A stretch of DNA of 32,195 nt, taken from JAABRB01 sp041617635 (GTDB taxonomy: Bacteria > Pseudomonadota > Gammaproteobacteria > Burkholderiales > SG8-39). The notes under the pieces were generated by a model, which worked only from the letters and a program-made list of their open reading frames with translations, was not told the origin of the DNA and did no database searches. Positions 23,640 to 32,195 of this stretch are shown here, one piece after another; position 1 is the stretch's first letter; each line of letters opens with the position of its first letter. The DNA lies in contig JBFJOO010000048.1 in assembly GCA_041617635.1 (NCBI GenBank), forward strand, positions 1-32,195. The letters are read 5' to 3'. A program made the translations under genes and the position numbers.

Positions 23640-23680
23640 AGCTGGCACGTCGAAAGTCCGACGACCTACCGGACGGAAAA

Positions 23681-23728
23681 GCGGACGGATTGCACGCCGT
23701 CGGTGTGTGCTATTCGGCATCCGTCCGC
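23681..23728. repeat. 10-bp inverted repeat with 28-nt loop
   Basis: GCGGACGGAT (23681-23690) and ATCCGTCCGC (23719-23728) are perfect inverse copies. Allowing one bulged base, the stem extends by TGC/GCA. It lies about 70 bp before the glycine-zipper gene and has no T-run. It may be a structured leader, an sRNA element or a protein-binding site. Confidence 0.55.
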
Positions 23729-23800
23729 GCGTCGGTCCCTGCCGGTTCGGCGGGACGGCTACGATCGCCGCATCTCGTTTCAGGATTTGGGGAATCGATC

Positions 23801-24340
23801 ATGCATAGTCGTGCAAAGCTGGCGTTCATCGCCGTGAGTTTCGTCTTCGTCCCGTTGACGCAAGCGCAGGACTGGAAAACCGGCGTGGGCGGCGCGATCG
23901 GCGGCGGCACGGGCGCTGCCGTCGGGTCGGCGGTGGGGGGGCGAACCGGCGCGGCAGTCGGCGGCGCGGTGGGCGGCGCTGCGGGCGGCGCGATGACTTC
24001 GAGCGGTGACGCGCAGACCGGTGCGGTCGTGGGCGGCGCGCTGGGCGGTGCGGCGGGCGGCGTGGTCGGTCACAAGATGGGCGGCACCGCCGGCGCGGCC
24101 GTGGGTGGCGCGGTGGGCGGCGGCGCGGGCGCGATGATCGGGTCGGGCGTCACGGGTCCGAACTCGGGTGCCGGCGCGCCGGCGCAGACGACGACGCCGT
24201 CAAAGCCGGCGACCCAGGCGCAAGGGTCGGTGCGTGAAGTGCATCACCACCATCACTACTACGAGGATGGCAAGAAGCACAAGAAGAAGAACGTGCCCAA
24301 GGGCAACGCCTACGGGTGGCACCGGAACCAGGGCGACTGA
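23801..24340 (+). CDS. Glycine-zipper secreted/outer-membrane-associated protein with His/Lys tail
   Basis: Protein of 179 residues from ATG 23801, preceded by GGGGAA. A signal peptide (hydrophobic 8-19, cleavage near TQA-QD at 22-23) is followed by about 85 residues of GAAVGGAVGG-type glycine-zipper repeats (about 27-115). Such repeats form tightly packed membrane-inserting helices, as in the Rick_17kDa/YMGG-like families. After a Pro/Thr-rich linker comes a tail with five consecutive His (148-152), Tyr-Tyr and a Lys-rich stretch. The tail could bind metal or anionic surfaces. Envelope stress or barrier roles are the usual guess for such proteins. An 8-bp hairpin follows the gene. Confidence 0.78.
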   Translation: MHSRAKLAFIAVSFVFVPLTQAQDWKTGVGGAIGGGTGAAVGSAVGGRTGAAVGGAVGGAAGGAMTSSGDAQTGAVVGGALGGAAGGVVGHKMGGTAGAAVGGAVGGGAGAMIGSGVTGPNSGAGAPAQTTTPSKPATQAQGSVREVHHHHHYYEDGKKHKKKNVPKGNAYGWHRNQGD

Positions 24341-24358
24341 GCGCGCCTGCGCCGCTTC

Positions 24359-24383
24359 AAGCGGGCTTGAGCAGCGCCCGCTT
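24359..24383. terminator. Hairpin after the glycine-zipper gene
   Basis: AAGCGGGC (24359-24366), a 9-nt loop, and GCCCGCTT (24376-24383) form a perfect 8-bp stem, 18 nt after the stop. The flanking sequence is CTCCC rather than a T-run, so termination is probable but not certain. Confidence 0.45.
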
Positions 24384-24433
24384 CTCCCGTAGGGTTCACG
24401 CATGGATCTGCGCCATGCGGTCGGCCGTCGATC

Positions 24434-24871
24434 GTGAAAGACACCGGTTCGGACGGCGCTCGGGTGAATGGTGGCGCCCGGGATCGAGTCGACACGCGCG
24501 TGCGTATCGACAAGTGGCTCTGGGCGGCCCGGTTCTTCAAGACGCGTAGCCTCGCGGCGCACGCCGTCGATGGCGGGCGGGTGCAGCTGAACGGCCAGCG
24601 GGTGAAGCCTGCGCGAGAGGTCAAACCCGGAGACGAGCTCGTCATCCATATCGGCGAGCTCGAATGGGTGATCGACGTTCGCGCGCTGTCCACGCGGCGC
24701 GGACCGGCCGCCGAAGCCCAGAAACTGTACGCAGAGCGCGAGCCGAGCCGCCAGCGCCGCTTCGAAGCGGTCGCAGCCCGCAAGCTAACGATCGCTCCGG
24801 TCCGACGCGAGAAAGGCCGGCCGACCAAGCGCGACCGCCGTCAGCTCGGTCGATTCACCGGCGACGAGTAG
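24434..24871 (+). CDS. hslR: RNA-binding S4-domain protein, Hsp15 family
   Basis: Heat-shock protein 15 homologue, which in E. coli binds stalled 50S subunits carrying nascent chain-tRNA and helps recycle them. Of 145 residues, about 22-75 form the S4 domain: RIDKWLWAARFFKTRSLA, then GGRVQLNGQRVKPAREVKPGDEL. The C-terminal RRGPAAEAQKLYAE and the basic KRDRRQLGRF tail are typical of Hsp15. The start is not certain: GTG 24434 gives about 20 extra residues before the conserved VRIDKW, and GTGs at codons 11 and 23 are alternatives. None has a strong Shine-Dalgarno sequence. It converges on a BamE-like lipoprotein gene 40 bp away. Confidence 0.9.
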   Translation: MKDTGSDGARVNGGARDRVDTRVRIDKWLWAARFFKTRSLAAHAVDGGRVQLNGQRVKPAREVKPGDELVIHIGELEWVIDVRALSTRRGPAAEAQKLYAEREPSRQRRFEAVAARKLTIAPVRREKGRPTKRDRRQLGRFTGDE

Positions 24872-24911
24872 CCGCGACGCCGCGCGACACGACCGCGGCG
24901 GGCGGGCATCG

Positions 24912-25397
24912 TCAACTCGGTTCGGCGGTCTTGGAGCGGCTCGTGGTCGCCACGTTTCCGGCGCGGTCGAAGTGCACGTGAAACTCGTCGATGCCCCCCG
25001 GCATCACGGCGCCATAGCGCCACGTCCAGACCTCCTCGCTGCGCGCCGGAAAGGCCATCGATTCTCCGGGCCGGCCGAGCAGACGGCGAATCGCCGCCTT
25101 GTCCATCCCGGGTTGCACCTTGGCGAAATATTCGTCGGTGAGGACCTGGTGCAGCGCCTGCATGACGCCATCGGCGCCGATCGTCACCATGTACGTCACG
25201 TACCCCGCGCGCGGACCCGCGTACTCCCACACGACAACGCCGCCGGCCTCGCGCCACTCGTAAGTCGGCTCACCCAGCACGCTGCGCACTTCCTGGGCGG
25301 TCGAGACGCCCGGCTTGAGCTGCTCTATTCCCACGTCGCATCCGCCAACCGATGCCGCGACGCCGAGCGCCGCGACCAATCTTCTCCAGAGCCCCAC
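24912..25397 (-). CDS. Lipoprotein with two BamE/SmpA-like repeats
   Basis: Putative outer-membrane or periplasmic lipoprotein, 161 residues. From GTG 25397 the N-terminus is a classic lipoprotein signal: Trp-Arg-Arg, hydrophobic stretch, then SVGGC with Cys20 as the lipidated residue. GGGAG at 25406-25410 is 8 nt upstream. The frame extends 14 codons further to an ATG at 25439, but that would put a non-signal stretch in front. The mature part contains two similar units, LKPGVSTAQEVRSVLGEP (27-44) and VQPGMDKAAIRRLLGRP (95-111), each followed by a tryptophan-containing strand (VVVWEY, EVWTWRY) as in BamE/SmpA/OmlA domains. BamE itself has one such unit. The function is unknown. It is divergent from slyD. 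Confidence 0.78.
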   Translation of the reverse strand: MGLWRRLVAALGVAASVGGCDVGIEQLKPGVSTAQEVRSVLGEPTYEWREAGGVVVWEYAGPRAGYVTYMVTIGADGVMQALHQVLTDEYFAKVQPGMDKAAIRRLLGRPGESMAFPARSEEVWTWRYGAVMPGGIDEFHVHFDRAGNVATTSRSKTAEPS

Positions 25398-25501
25398 CGA
25401 AACGTCTCCCGTTGCAAGAGCGGTTATTATCCGGGTCAATCGCGGCGTGGCAAAGCGTCAATGTGTAGGCGCACGGCCCCCCGAAGACGACGAGGATGCG
25501 G

Positions 25502-25987
25502 ATGAAAATCATCAAGAACTCGGTTGTCGAGCTCAAGTACGACGTATTCGATGCGGACGGCGAGCTGATCGAGCGCGGCAAACGTCCGATGACTTACCTG
25601 CATGGCGGGCACGCCGGAATTTTTCCGCGCGTCGAGGCGGCGCTTGCCGGAAAAGAAGCGGGCGAATCCGTGAAGGTCAGCCTCGCGCCCGCGGACGCGT
25701 TCGGCGAGCACGACCCCGGCCTCGTGCGCGCCGAGCCGCGCAACCGCTTTCCCGAGAACGTGAAAGTGGGCATGCAGTTCCAGGCCGAGGTCACCCACGA
25801 CGACCATGCGCACCCGGTCGTCTTCGCGGTGATCGAGGTCGGAGCGGATACCGTGAAGGTGGACGGCAATCATCCGCTCGCCGGACGGGCGCTCGATTTC
25901 CGCGCGAAGGTGGTCTCGGTGCGCCCGGCGACCGCCGAGGAAATCGCGCACGGGCATGCGCATGGCCCGGAGGGCCACCATCACTGA
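25502..25987 (+). CDS. slyD: FKBP-type peptidyl-prolyl isomerase SlyD
   Basis: Cytoplasmic prolyl cis-trans isomerase and chaperone of the SlyD type, 161 residues. The FKBP part (about 1-65 and 120-142) flanks an insert-in-flap chaperone domain (about 66-119). Motifs include YLHGGHAGIFPRVEAALAG (32-50), SLAPADAFGEHD (60-71) and VDGNHPLAGRALDF (120-133). A short His-rich tail (HGHAHGPEGHHH, 150-161) should bind Ni or other metals; it is much shorter than the Cys/His-rich tail of E. coli SlyD and lacks cysteine. Two ATGs compete (25496 and 25502). The Shine-Dalgarno GAGG at 25492-25495 overlaps the region of the first and is 6 nt from the second, which I prefer. Confidence 0.93.
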   Translation: MKIIKNSVVELKYDVFDADGELIERGKRPMTYLHGGHAGIFPRVEAALAGKEAGESVKVSLAPADAFGEHDPGLVRAEPRNRFPENVKVGMQFQAEVTHDDHAHPVVFAVIEVGADTVKVDGNHPLAGRALDFRAKVVSVRPATAEEIAHGHAHGPEGHHH

Positions 25988-26033
25988 GCTTCGGGCGAAG
26001 GCCTGATGCGACCCCCACGCGATTCCGGCGAAC

Positions 26034-27092
26034 CTAGCGCTGCGCGGTGAGCACGACGAGCGTCCCGTCGGCGAGCGCGTAGACGAGCTCCTGCTTTCCG
26101 TCTCCGTCGAGGTCCGCGGCGATGACGGCGCTCTTGACCGGCGCGGAGTGGCCGATCCGCTGCAGTTCGCGGAACTCGCCGCCGGCGAACGTCACGATGC
26201 GCAGCGTCCGGCGGTCGGCGCCGGGCACGGCAAGATCGACGACGCCATCGGCGTTCACGTCCAACATTGCCGCGAGCCGGAGCTCGTCGCTGCCGATCGC
26301 GTGATTGGAGAAGCCGGGCTCCCGGTGCACGATCGAAAGCCGGTCGCCGGCGCGCCGATAGAGCGTCAACCAGCCGCCGATATGCGGCGTGACGATCGCA
26401 GCGATTTCCGGCACCCCGTCGCCGTCGAAGTCGGCGACGCCGATCGGATTCAACCAGCGCTGCGGCGTGCCGATCGGCGCGGAAAGCGCGAGCTTCTGCA
26501 GTCGATCGCCGATTACGCCGAGCAGCAGAACTGCCGCGCCGCTCTGCGTCGTGGACTGCACCGTGAGCACCGCATCGCCGCCCCAGGCGTGCACTAGCCG
26601 AGGGAGGCGATCCTCGATGACGGCATCGGGCGGCGCGGAATAGCTCAGCTCGCGGCCGGTCGCGGTGAGCACCCGGACGGAGGCGGCGTTCTCCGGCTTC
26701 TCGTAGATGTCGTGCCGGTAGCGCAGCGTCGGCTGCGCGAGCCACACCTCGCGCAACTCGCCGGAACCTCGCTGCGGCGGGGATCCGGGCAGCAGATCCG
26801 GACGTCCGCCTTGCGATTCGTTCGCACAGGGCGGAAGCGACTTCAGTGCTACGGCGCCGCGCGCGAGGCCGACTTGCAAGCGGCGCCGATCCTCCAGCAG
26901 GACGGCGACCGGCGAATCACGCGGGGCGGGGGCGCCCGAAGGGCAGCCGGTTCCGGGATCGAGCCGCGCGACCGGCCCGGGCAGCGGGGTGGCGAGCGCT
27001 GTCATGGCAGACGGCTCCATGCCGGACGCCGAACGCCAGACGCCCAGCCCGGCGAGCAACAGCGCGGCTGCGACGAGGCGTCGATGCGCCAT
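26034..27092 (-). CDS. Secreted FG-GAP/VCBS repeat protein
   Basis: Exported beta-propeller-like protein of 352 residues. A signal peptide (Arg4-Arg5, hydrophobic 6-18, cleavage near SASG) is visible. Three calcium-binding-like loops of the DxDxDGxxD/E kind occur in the C-terminal half: DFDGDGVPE (221-229), DVNADGVVD (278-286) and DLDGDGKQE (327-335), each followed by a hydrophobic strand, as in FG-GAP repeats of integrin-like propellers. The N-terminal half is Pro/Gly-rich without a recognised domain and has Cys50 and Cys89. It lies 36 bp downstream of acnA on the same strand, so co-transcription is possible. No function can be assigned beyond an extracytoplasmic binding or structural role. 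Confidence 0.78.
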   Translation of the reverse strand: MAHRRLVAAALLLAGLGVWRSASGMEPSAMTALATPLPGPVARLDPGTGCPSGAPAPRDSPVAVLLEDRRRLQVGLARGAVALKSLPPCANESQGGRPDLLPGSPPQRGSGELREVWLAQPTLRYRHDIYEKPENAASVRVLTATGRELSYSAPPDAVIEDRLPRLVHAWGGDAVLTVQSTTQSGAAVLLLGVIGDRLQKLALSAPIGTPQRWLNPIGVADFDGDGVPEIAAIVTPHIGGWLTLYRRAGDRLSIVHREPGFSNHAIGSDELRLAAMLDVNADGVVDLAVPGADRRTLRIVTFAGGEFRELQRIGHSAPVKSAVIAADLDGDGKQELVYALADGTLVVLTAQR

Positions 27093-27128
27093 CAGTGTGC
27101 CGGACGGGCGCGCGCAGGATCTCCCGAT

Positions 27129-29975
<2,847 letters not shown>

Positions 29976-29978
29976 TTC

Positions 29979-30521
29979 CTAGCTTCCCTTCTTGCCTTGT
30001 TTGGATTGTCGGTACTGCGAGAACTCCAGGGTCCGGTAGCTGCCCGACGCCACGAAATCCGCGAGCAGCATGAAATCACCTGGATCCTTCATCCGGCCCA
30101 CGTGCTTGGCCACGGGCTTGCCGTCGAGGCCGTAGAAGATGAAGGTGGGGGTTGCCTTGATAGGGACTGCTTTCGCGAAATCCTTCTCCGTCCACTCTTT
30201 GCCGTCGAAAGCCGTGATGGGCAGCGAACCGAGGGTGTCGAGCGCCAGGAGCACGAATCGCGCACGGTAATGGGCCTGCACGTCATCCCGCGAAAGGATG
30301 TTCGCCTTCATCCACTGGCAGGCCAGGCAATCCTCGAAGTGATACATGACCATGATGCCCTGCTTCCCGGCGCGCTTCGCGTCGGCGAGCTCGGACCGAA
30401 AGTCGCCGAGGAAGGGGTGGAAGAAATGGTCCATCGGATCGCGTGCCTGCGTGGCGGCGCTCGCCATGAGGAACGCAGCGAGCAGGGCGAGAGCCCGGAG
30501 CGATCGGGCGAGAGGCTTCAT
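29979..30521 (-). CDS. Secreted thioredoxin-fold protein (SoxW/DsbD-C-like)
   Basis: Exported thioredoxin-like protein of 180 residues. The signal peptide has Lys2, Arg6 and Arg9, a hydrophobic core 10-20 and cleavage near ATQA. The active-site pair is Cys65-Leu-Ala-Cys68 in FEDCLACQWMK, and the cis-proline is Pro125 in KATPTFIF, both in canonical positions for a redox-active thioredoxin fold. The CxxC dipeptide LA and the long helix after it resemble SoxW/thioredoxin_2-type periplasmic reductases rather than TrxA. It is the first gene of a two-gene unit with acnA, 3 nt apart. Reduction of periplasmic thiols or c-type cytochrome precursors is possible; the target is unknown. Confidence 0.87.
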   Translation of the reverse strand: MKPLARSLRALALLAAFLMASAATQARDPMDHFFHPFLGDFRSELADAKRAGKQGIMVMYHFEDCLACQWMKANILSRDDVQAHYRARFVLLALDTLGSLPITAFDGKEWTEKDFAKAVPIKATPTFIFYGLDGKPVAKHVGRMKDPGDFMLLADFVASGSYRTLEFSQYRQSKQGKKGS

Positions 30522-30563
30522 GGCGCGGGGAACTCCGATTCAGGAGCGCGGGATCAATTCGTC

Positions 30564-30583
30564 TGCCCGTAATTCTACGGGCA
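30564..30583. repeat. Hairpin upstream of the thioredoxin-like gene
   Basis: TGCCCGTA (30564-30571), loop ATTC, TACGGGCA (30576-30583) is a perfect 8-bp stem. It lies 42 bp before the thioredoxin-like start, between two minus-strand genes, and has no T-run on the minus strand. It could be an operator or a weak terminator of the preceding gene. Confidence 0.45.
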
Positions 30584-30600
30584 CTGGCCGGTGCGCGGTT

Positions 30601-30620
30601 GGCGGGCCCAGCCGCCCGCC
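30601..30620. terminator. GC-rich hairpin downstream of the small secreted protein
   Basis: GGCGGGC, 6-nt loop, GCCCGCC is a perfect 7-bp stem 30 nt past the stop of the minus-strand gene at 30651. A T-run (TTT) exists only on the plus-strand side, so on the minus strand it would be at best a weak terminator or an mRNA 3' stabiliser. Confidence 0.35.
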
Positions 30621-30650
30621 TTTGGAAGGGGAGGAAAGGGACGGGTGCGG

Positions 30651-31055
30651 CTAGCTCTTCGGGTACGGCAGCCGCAGGCAGCGGTACGCCTCGCCGGAGT
30701 CGCTCCGCTTGACGGACATGGCCGGAAGCCCGCCTTTGCCGTCGTTCAGGGGGCGTACGAAGAGTGGCTGACCCGCCTCGGGGCTCAGCTGGACCCAGCC
30801 GCCGTCGCCCGGGGCAACGCGGGCCATGCCCGATACCGCGCGCGCGAAGCCATCGACCTCGACGATGTCGGTGCGCGTCGCACCGCCCTGTTCGTGTGCG
30901 ACCCCGATGTAGAGGATCGGCGGGGTTTTCGAGCCCTCGTGCTCGGGGAGCCGGCATTCCCACGCTCCGGCCATGAACTGAACCGACTCCTGCGCCAGCA
31001 AGGGCGTCGCGGCAGCCGCCGCGAGAGCTGCGATCAGCGTTGCGAGTTTCTTCAT
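30651..31055 (-). CDS. Small secreted protein of unknown function
   Basis: Hypothetical protein of 134 residues with a textbook signal peptide: Lys2-Lys3, a hydrophobic Ala/Leu run (4-20) and cleavage after LLA (about residue 21). The mature part starts QESVQFMAGAWECRL. A first-strand W-x-C pattern like this and the acidic/Gly-rich beta-strand character recall small lipocalin-like or DUF-type periplasmic proteins, but I recognise no definite family. Cys34 and a Cys near residue 126 (YRCLRLPY) could form one disulfide across the domain. It stands alone on the minus strand, with the thioredoxin-like gene 129 bp downstream. Confidence 0.72.
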   Translation of the reverse strand: MKKLATLIAALAAAAATPLLAQESVQFMAGAWECRLPEHEGSKTPPILYIGVAHEQGGATRTDIVEVDGFARAVSGMARVAPGDGGWVQLSPEAGQPLFVRPLNDGKGGLPAMSVKRSDSGEAYRCLRLPYPKS

Positions 31056-31145
31056 GTTCGCCTCCGTTCTTCGCCTGCCGCACGCCTTGCGGCCATGTGC
31101 GCAGTTTACTCCGGCTATGCGTCTGTCATGGCGGGGACGGTGCGT

Positions 31146-32132
31146 TCAGGCGAAAAATGCCCGTTCCGCGTCGGGCGGTATCGCCGTGCCGGTGACGCGC
31201 GCCTTCTGGAGCAGCTCCCAGTAGTAACGGTAGCTCGCCCGGTCGTGGAGCTCCCCCGCATGCTGGATCGGGCCCCAGTCGACCGCGCGGGCCGCGAGCA
31301 GGATGGCGGCCGCGGTTTGCACCTCCGAAAGATCGGGCTTCATGGCATCCACGATCGGCTCGATCTGGGCGGGATGGATGGAGTACATGCGCAGGAATCC
31401 GAACTCGAGCCGGGCGCGTCGCGCATCCGATCGGATCTGCACGGTGTCCTTCAAGTCGAGCGTGACGCTGTGCGCCGGGACGATGCCGTTGGCGAGGGCC
31501 GCGGCGACGAGGTCCGCCTTGGCGCGCACCAGCAGCGGGTGCTCGAACTGGCCGGGCGAGCGCATCGCCGCCGCGGGAATCGCGCCGTGGTGGCCGGAAA
31601 CGAAGTCGAGCAGGCCGAAGTCGAGCGTCTGCATCCACGGCAACGCGGCGATCTCGAAGGCTTCGCGCAGCGCGCCGTGCGTCTCGACGATGACGTGGAT
31701 CGGGATCTCGCGCCGCACACCGCGGTGCGCCGCCACCTGCTGGACGTGAATGATCATTTCGGCGACCTGCGCGGCGGTGGTCGGCTTCGGGATCGTGACG
31801 TAAGCAAGGGCATCTCCGGCCCCGCCGACCAGGATCTCGATGTCACGGCGCCAGTGCGAATGGGCCGGATCGTGAATGCGGACGCCGGCCCGGCGATGCC
31901 GATTGGCGGGACTCGCGAGCACGCGCACGATCATTTCCGCGTGCTCGGTTTCGCGGCCGGTCGGCGCGCCGTCCTCGCAGTCGCACGTCAGGTCGAAGAT
32001 CGGCCCGAGCCGGTCCTGCAGCTCGAGCGCCTTGACGATCAGCTTCTCCGACCCCGCGTAGTGCTCGCAGGACGGAATCACCGGGAACGGCTTTTCCCCC
32101 TTGAACAGTGCTTCGCTTGGATGCGCGGCCAC
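31146..32132 (-). CDS. CitE-like CoA-ester lyase (HpcH/HpaI aldolase family); start near window edge
   Basis: TIM-barrel lyase of the CitE/malyl-CoA lyase group, which cleaves or condenses beta-hydroxyacyl-CoA esters such as malyl-CoA or citramalyl-CoA with a divalent metal; cytoplasmic, 328 residues. CDCEDGA (50-56) is the strand-end motif of the family. Arg85 (VRIHDP), Glu150 (VIVETHGA) and Asp176 (GLLDFVSG) fall at the usual substrate- and metal-binding positions. The C-terminal MYSIHPAQIEPI is also typical. I used GTG 32132, which gives a family-like N-terminus (HPSEALFKGEKPFPVIPSCE in part). The frame stays open for 21 more codons to the window edge without ATG, GTG or TTG, so an earlier start outside cannot be excluded. 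Precise substrate unknown. Confidence 0.88.
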   Translation of the reverse strand: MAAHPSEALFKGEKPFPVIPSCEHYAGSEKLIVKALELQDRLGPIFDLTCDCEDGAPTGRETEHAEMIVRVLASPANRHRRAGVRIHDPAHSHWRRDIEILVGGAGDALAYVTIPKPTTAAQVAEMIIHVQQVAAHRGVRREIPIHVIVETHGALREAFEIAALPWMQTLDFGLLDFVSGHHGAIPAAAMRSPGQFEHPLLVRAKADLVAAALANGIVPAHSVTLDLKDTVQIRSDARRARLEFGFLRMYSIHPAQIEPIVDAMKPDLSEVQTAAAILLAARAVDWGPIQHAGELHDRASYRYYWELLQKARVTGTAIPPDAERAFFA

Positions 32133-32195
32133 GCGGGTGCCAGTGTGGATCGAGGGTGAGAAGTCGGGCAGTGAGGGGCGGGCGGCATCGCCGCC

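Larger units (their letters stand above)
23559..23800. other. Hairpin-rich intergenic region
   Basis: The 242-bp gap holds five separate inverted repeats: 23568-23589 (ACGA-GGGG with one mismatch), 23594-23607 (CCCCG-ATCA-CGGGG), 23612-23628 (7-bp stem, then a T/C-rich tail), 23648-23663 (CGTCG-6 nt-CGACG) and 23681-23728 (10-bp perfect arms, 28-nt loop). The third looks like a terminator for the MFS gene; the last two lie after it and are unexplained. A short leader with GGGGAA precedes the glycine-zipper ATG. Confidence 0.6.

Overview
The window is strongly GC-rich and densely coded. Its gene set (Liv-type ABC importer, benzoate-CoA ligase family enzyme, TAXI-type TRAP transporter, FadH, IclR regulator, SlyD, Hsp15, AcnA) together with a 'GTCATTCCCGCG...' type palindromic repeat suggests a metabolically versatile betaproteobacterium, probably Burkholderiales-like. 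That placement is an inference from style and gene content. No rRNA, tRNA, CRISPR array, transposase or prophage gene was recognised.

Layout. (1) 1-2566, plus strand: the 3' part of a benzoate-CoA ligase family gene and a class I/II aminotransferase. (2) 2637-5855, plus strand: a MacB/LolD-like ATPase and a double FtsX-domain permease, resembling an AttEFG-type ABC system. (3) 5862-10521, minus strand: a complete Liv-type importer in the order substrate-binding protein, livH, livM, livG, livF, with a convincing intrinsic terminator/attenuator between the binding protein and livH. (4) 10807-12730, plus strand: an AttH/CrtC-like secreted lipocalin-domain protein, whose usual partner is the ABC system of block 2, and an alpha/beta hydrolase, followed by a REP-like palindromic doublet. 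(5) 12843-21917: a divergent catabolic locus. fadH points left; iclR, a DHDPS-family enzyme, a TAXI TRAP binding protein, a fused TRAP permease, an oligogalacturonate-lyase-like beta-propeller and a DUF1445 putative hydro-lyase point right. The fadH-iclR gap carries a TTGACA box and two perfect palindromes. (6) 21982-24871, plus strand: a small secreted Cys-containing protein translationally coupled to an MFS exporter, a hairpin-rich intergenic stretch, a glycine-zipper protein and hslR. (7) 24912-32132: mostly minus-strand housekeeping-like genes: a two-repeat BamE-like lipoprotein, slyD (plus strand), an FG-GAP protein, acnA with a secreted thioredoxin-like gene just upstream, a small secreted protein and a CitE-like CoA-ester lyase at the right edge.

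How the genes may work together. Blocks 1 and 3 suggest uptake and CoA activation of aromatic or similar carboxylates. Block 5 is the best candidate for an undescribed system: a small regulated pathway in which a TAXI TRAP transporter would import an anionic substrate processed by an OGL-like lyase, a DUF1445 hydro-lyase and an unusual Schiff-base aldolase/dehydratase. In that last enzyme all three positions of the DapA catalytic Thr/Tyr/Tyr triad appear to be histidine, while the Schiff-base lysine remains. The substrate is unknown. Several start codons were moved from the longest open frame to internal codons with a well-placed Shine-Dalgarno sequence.
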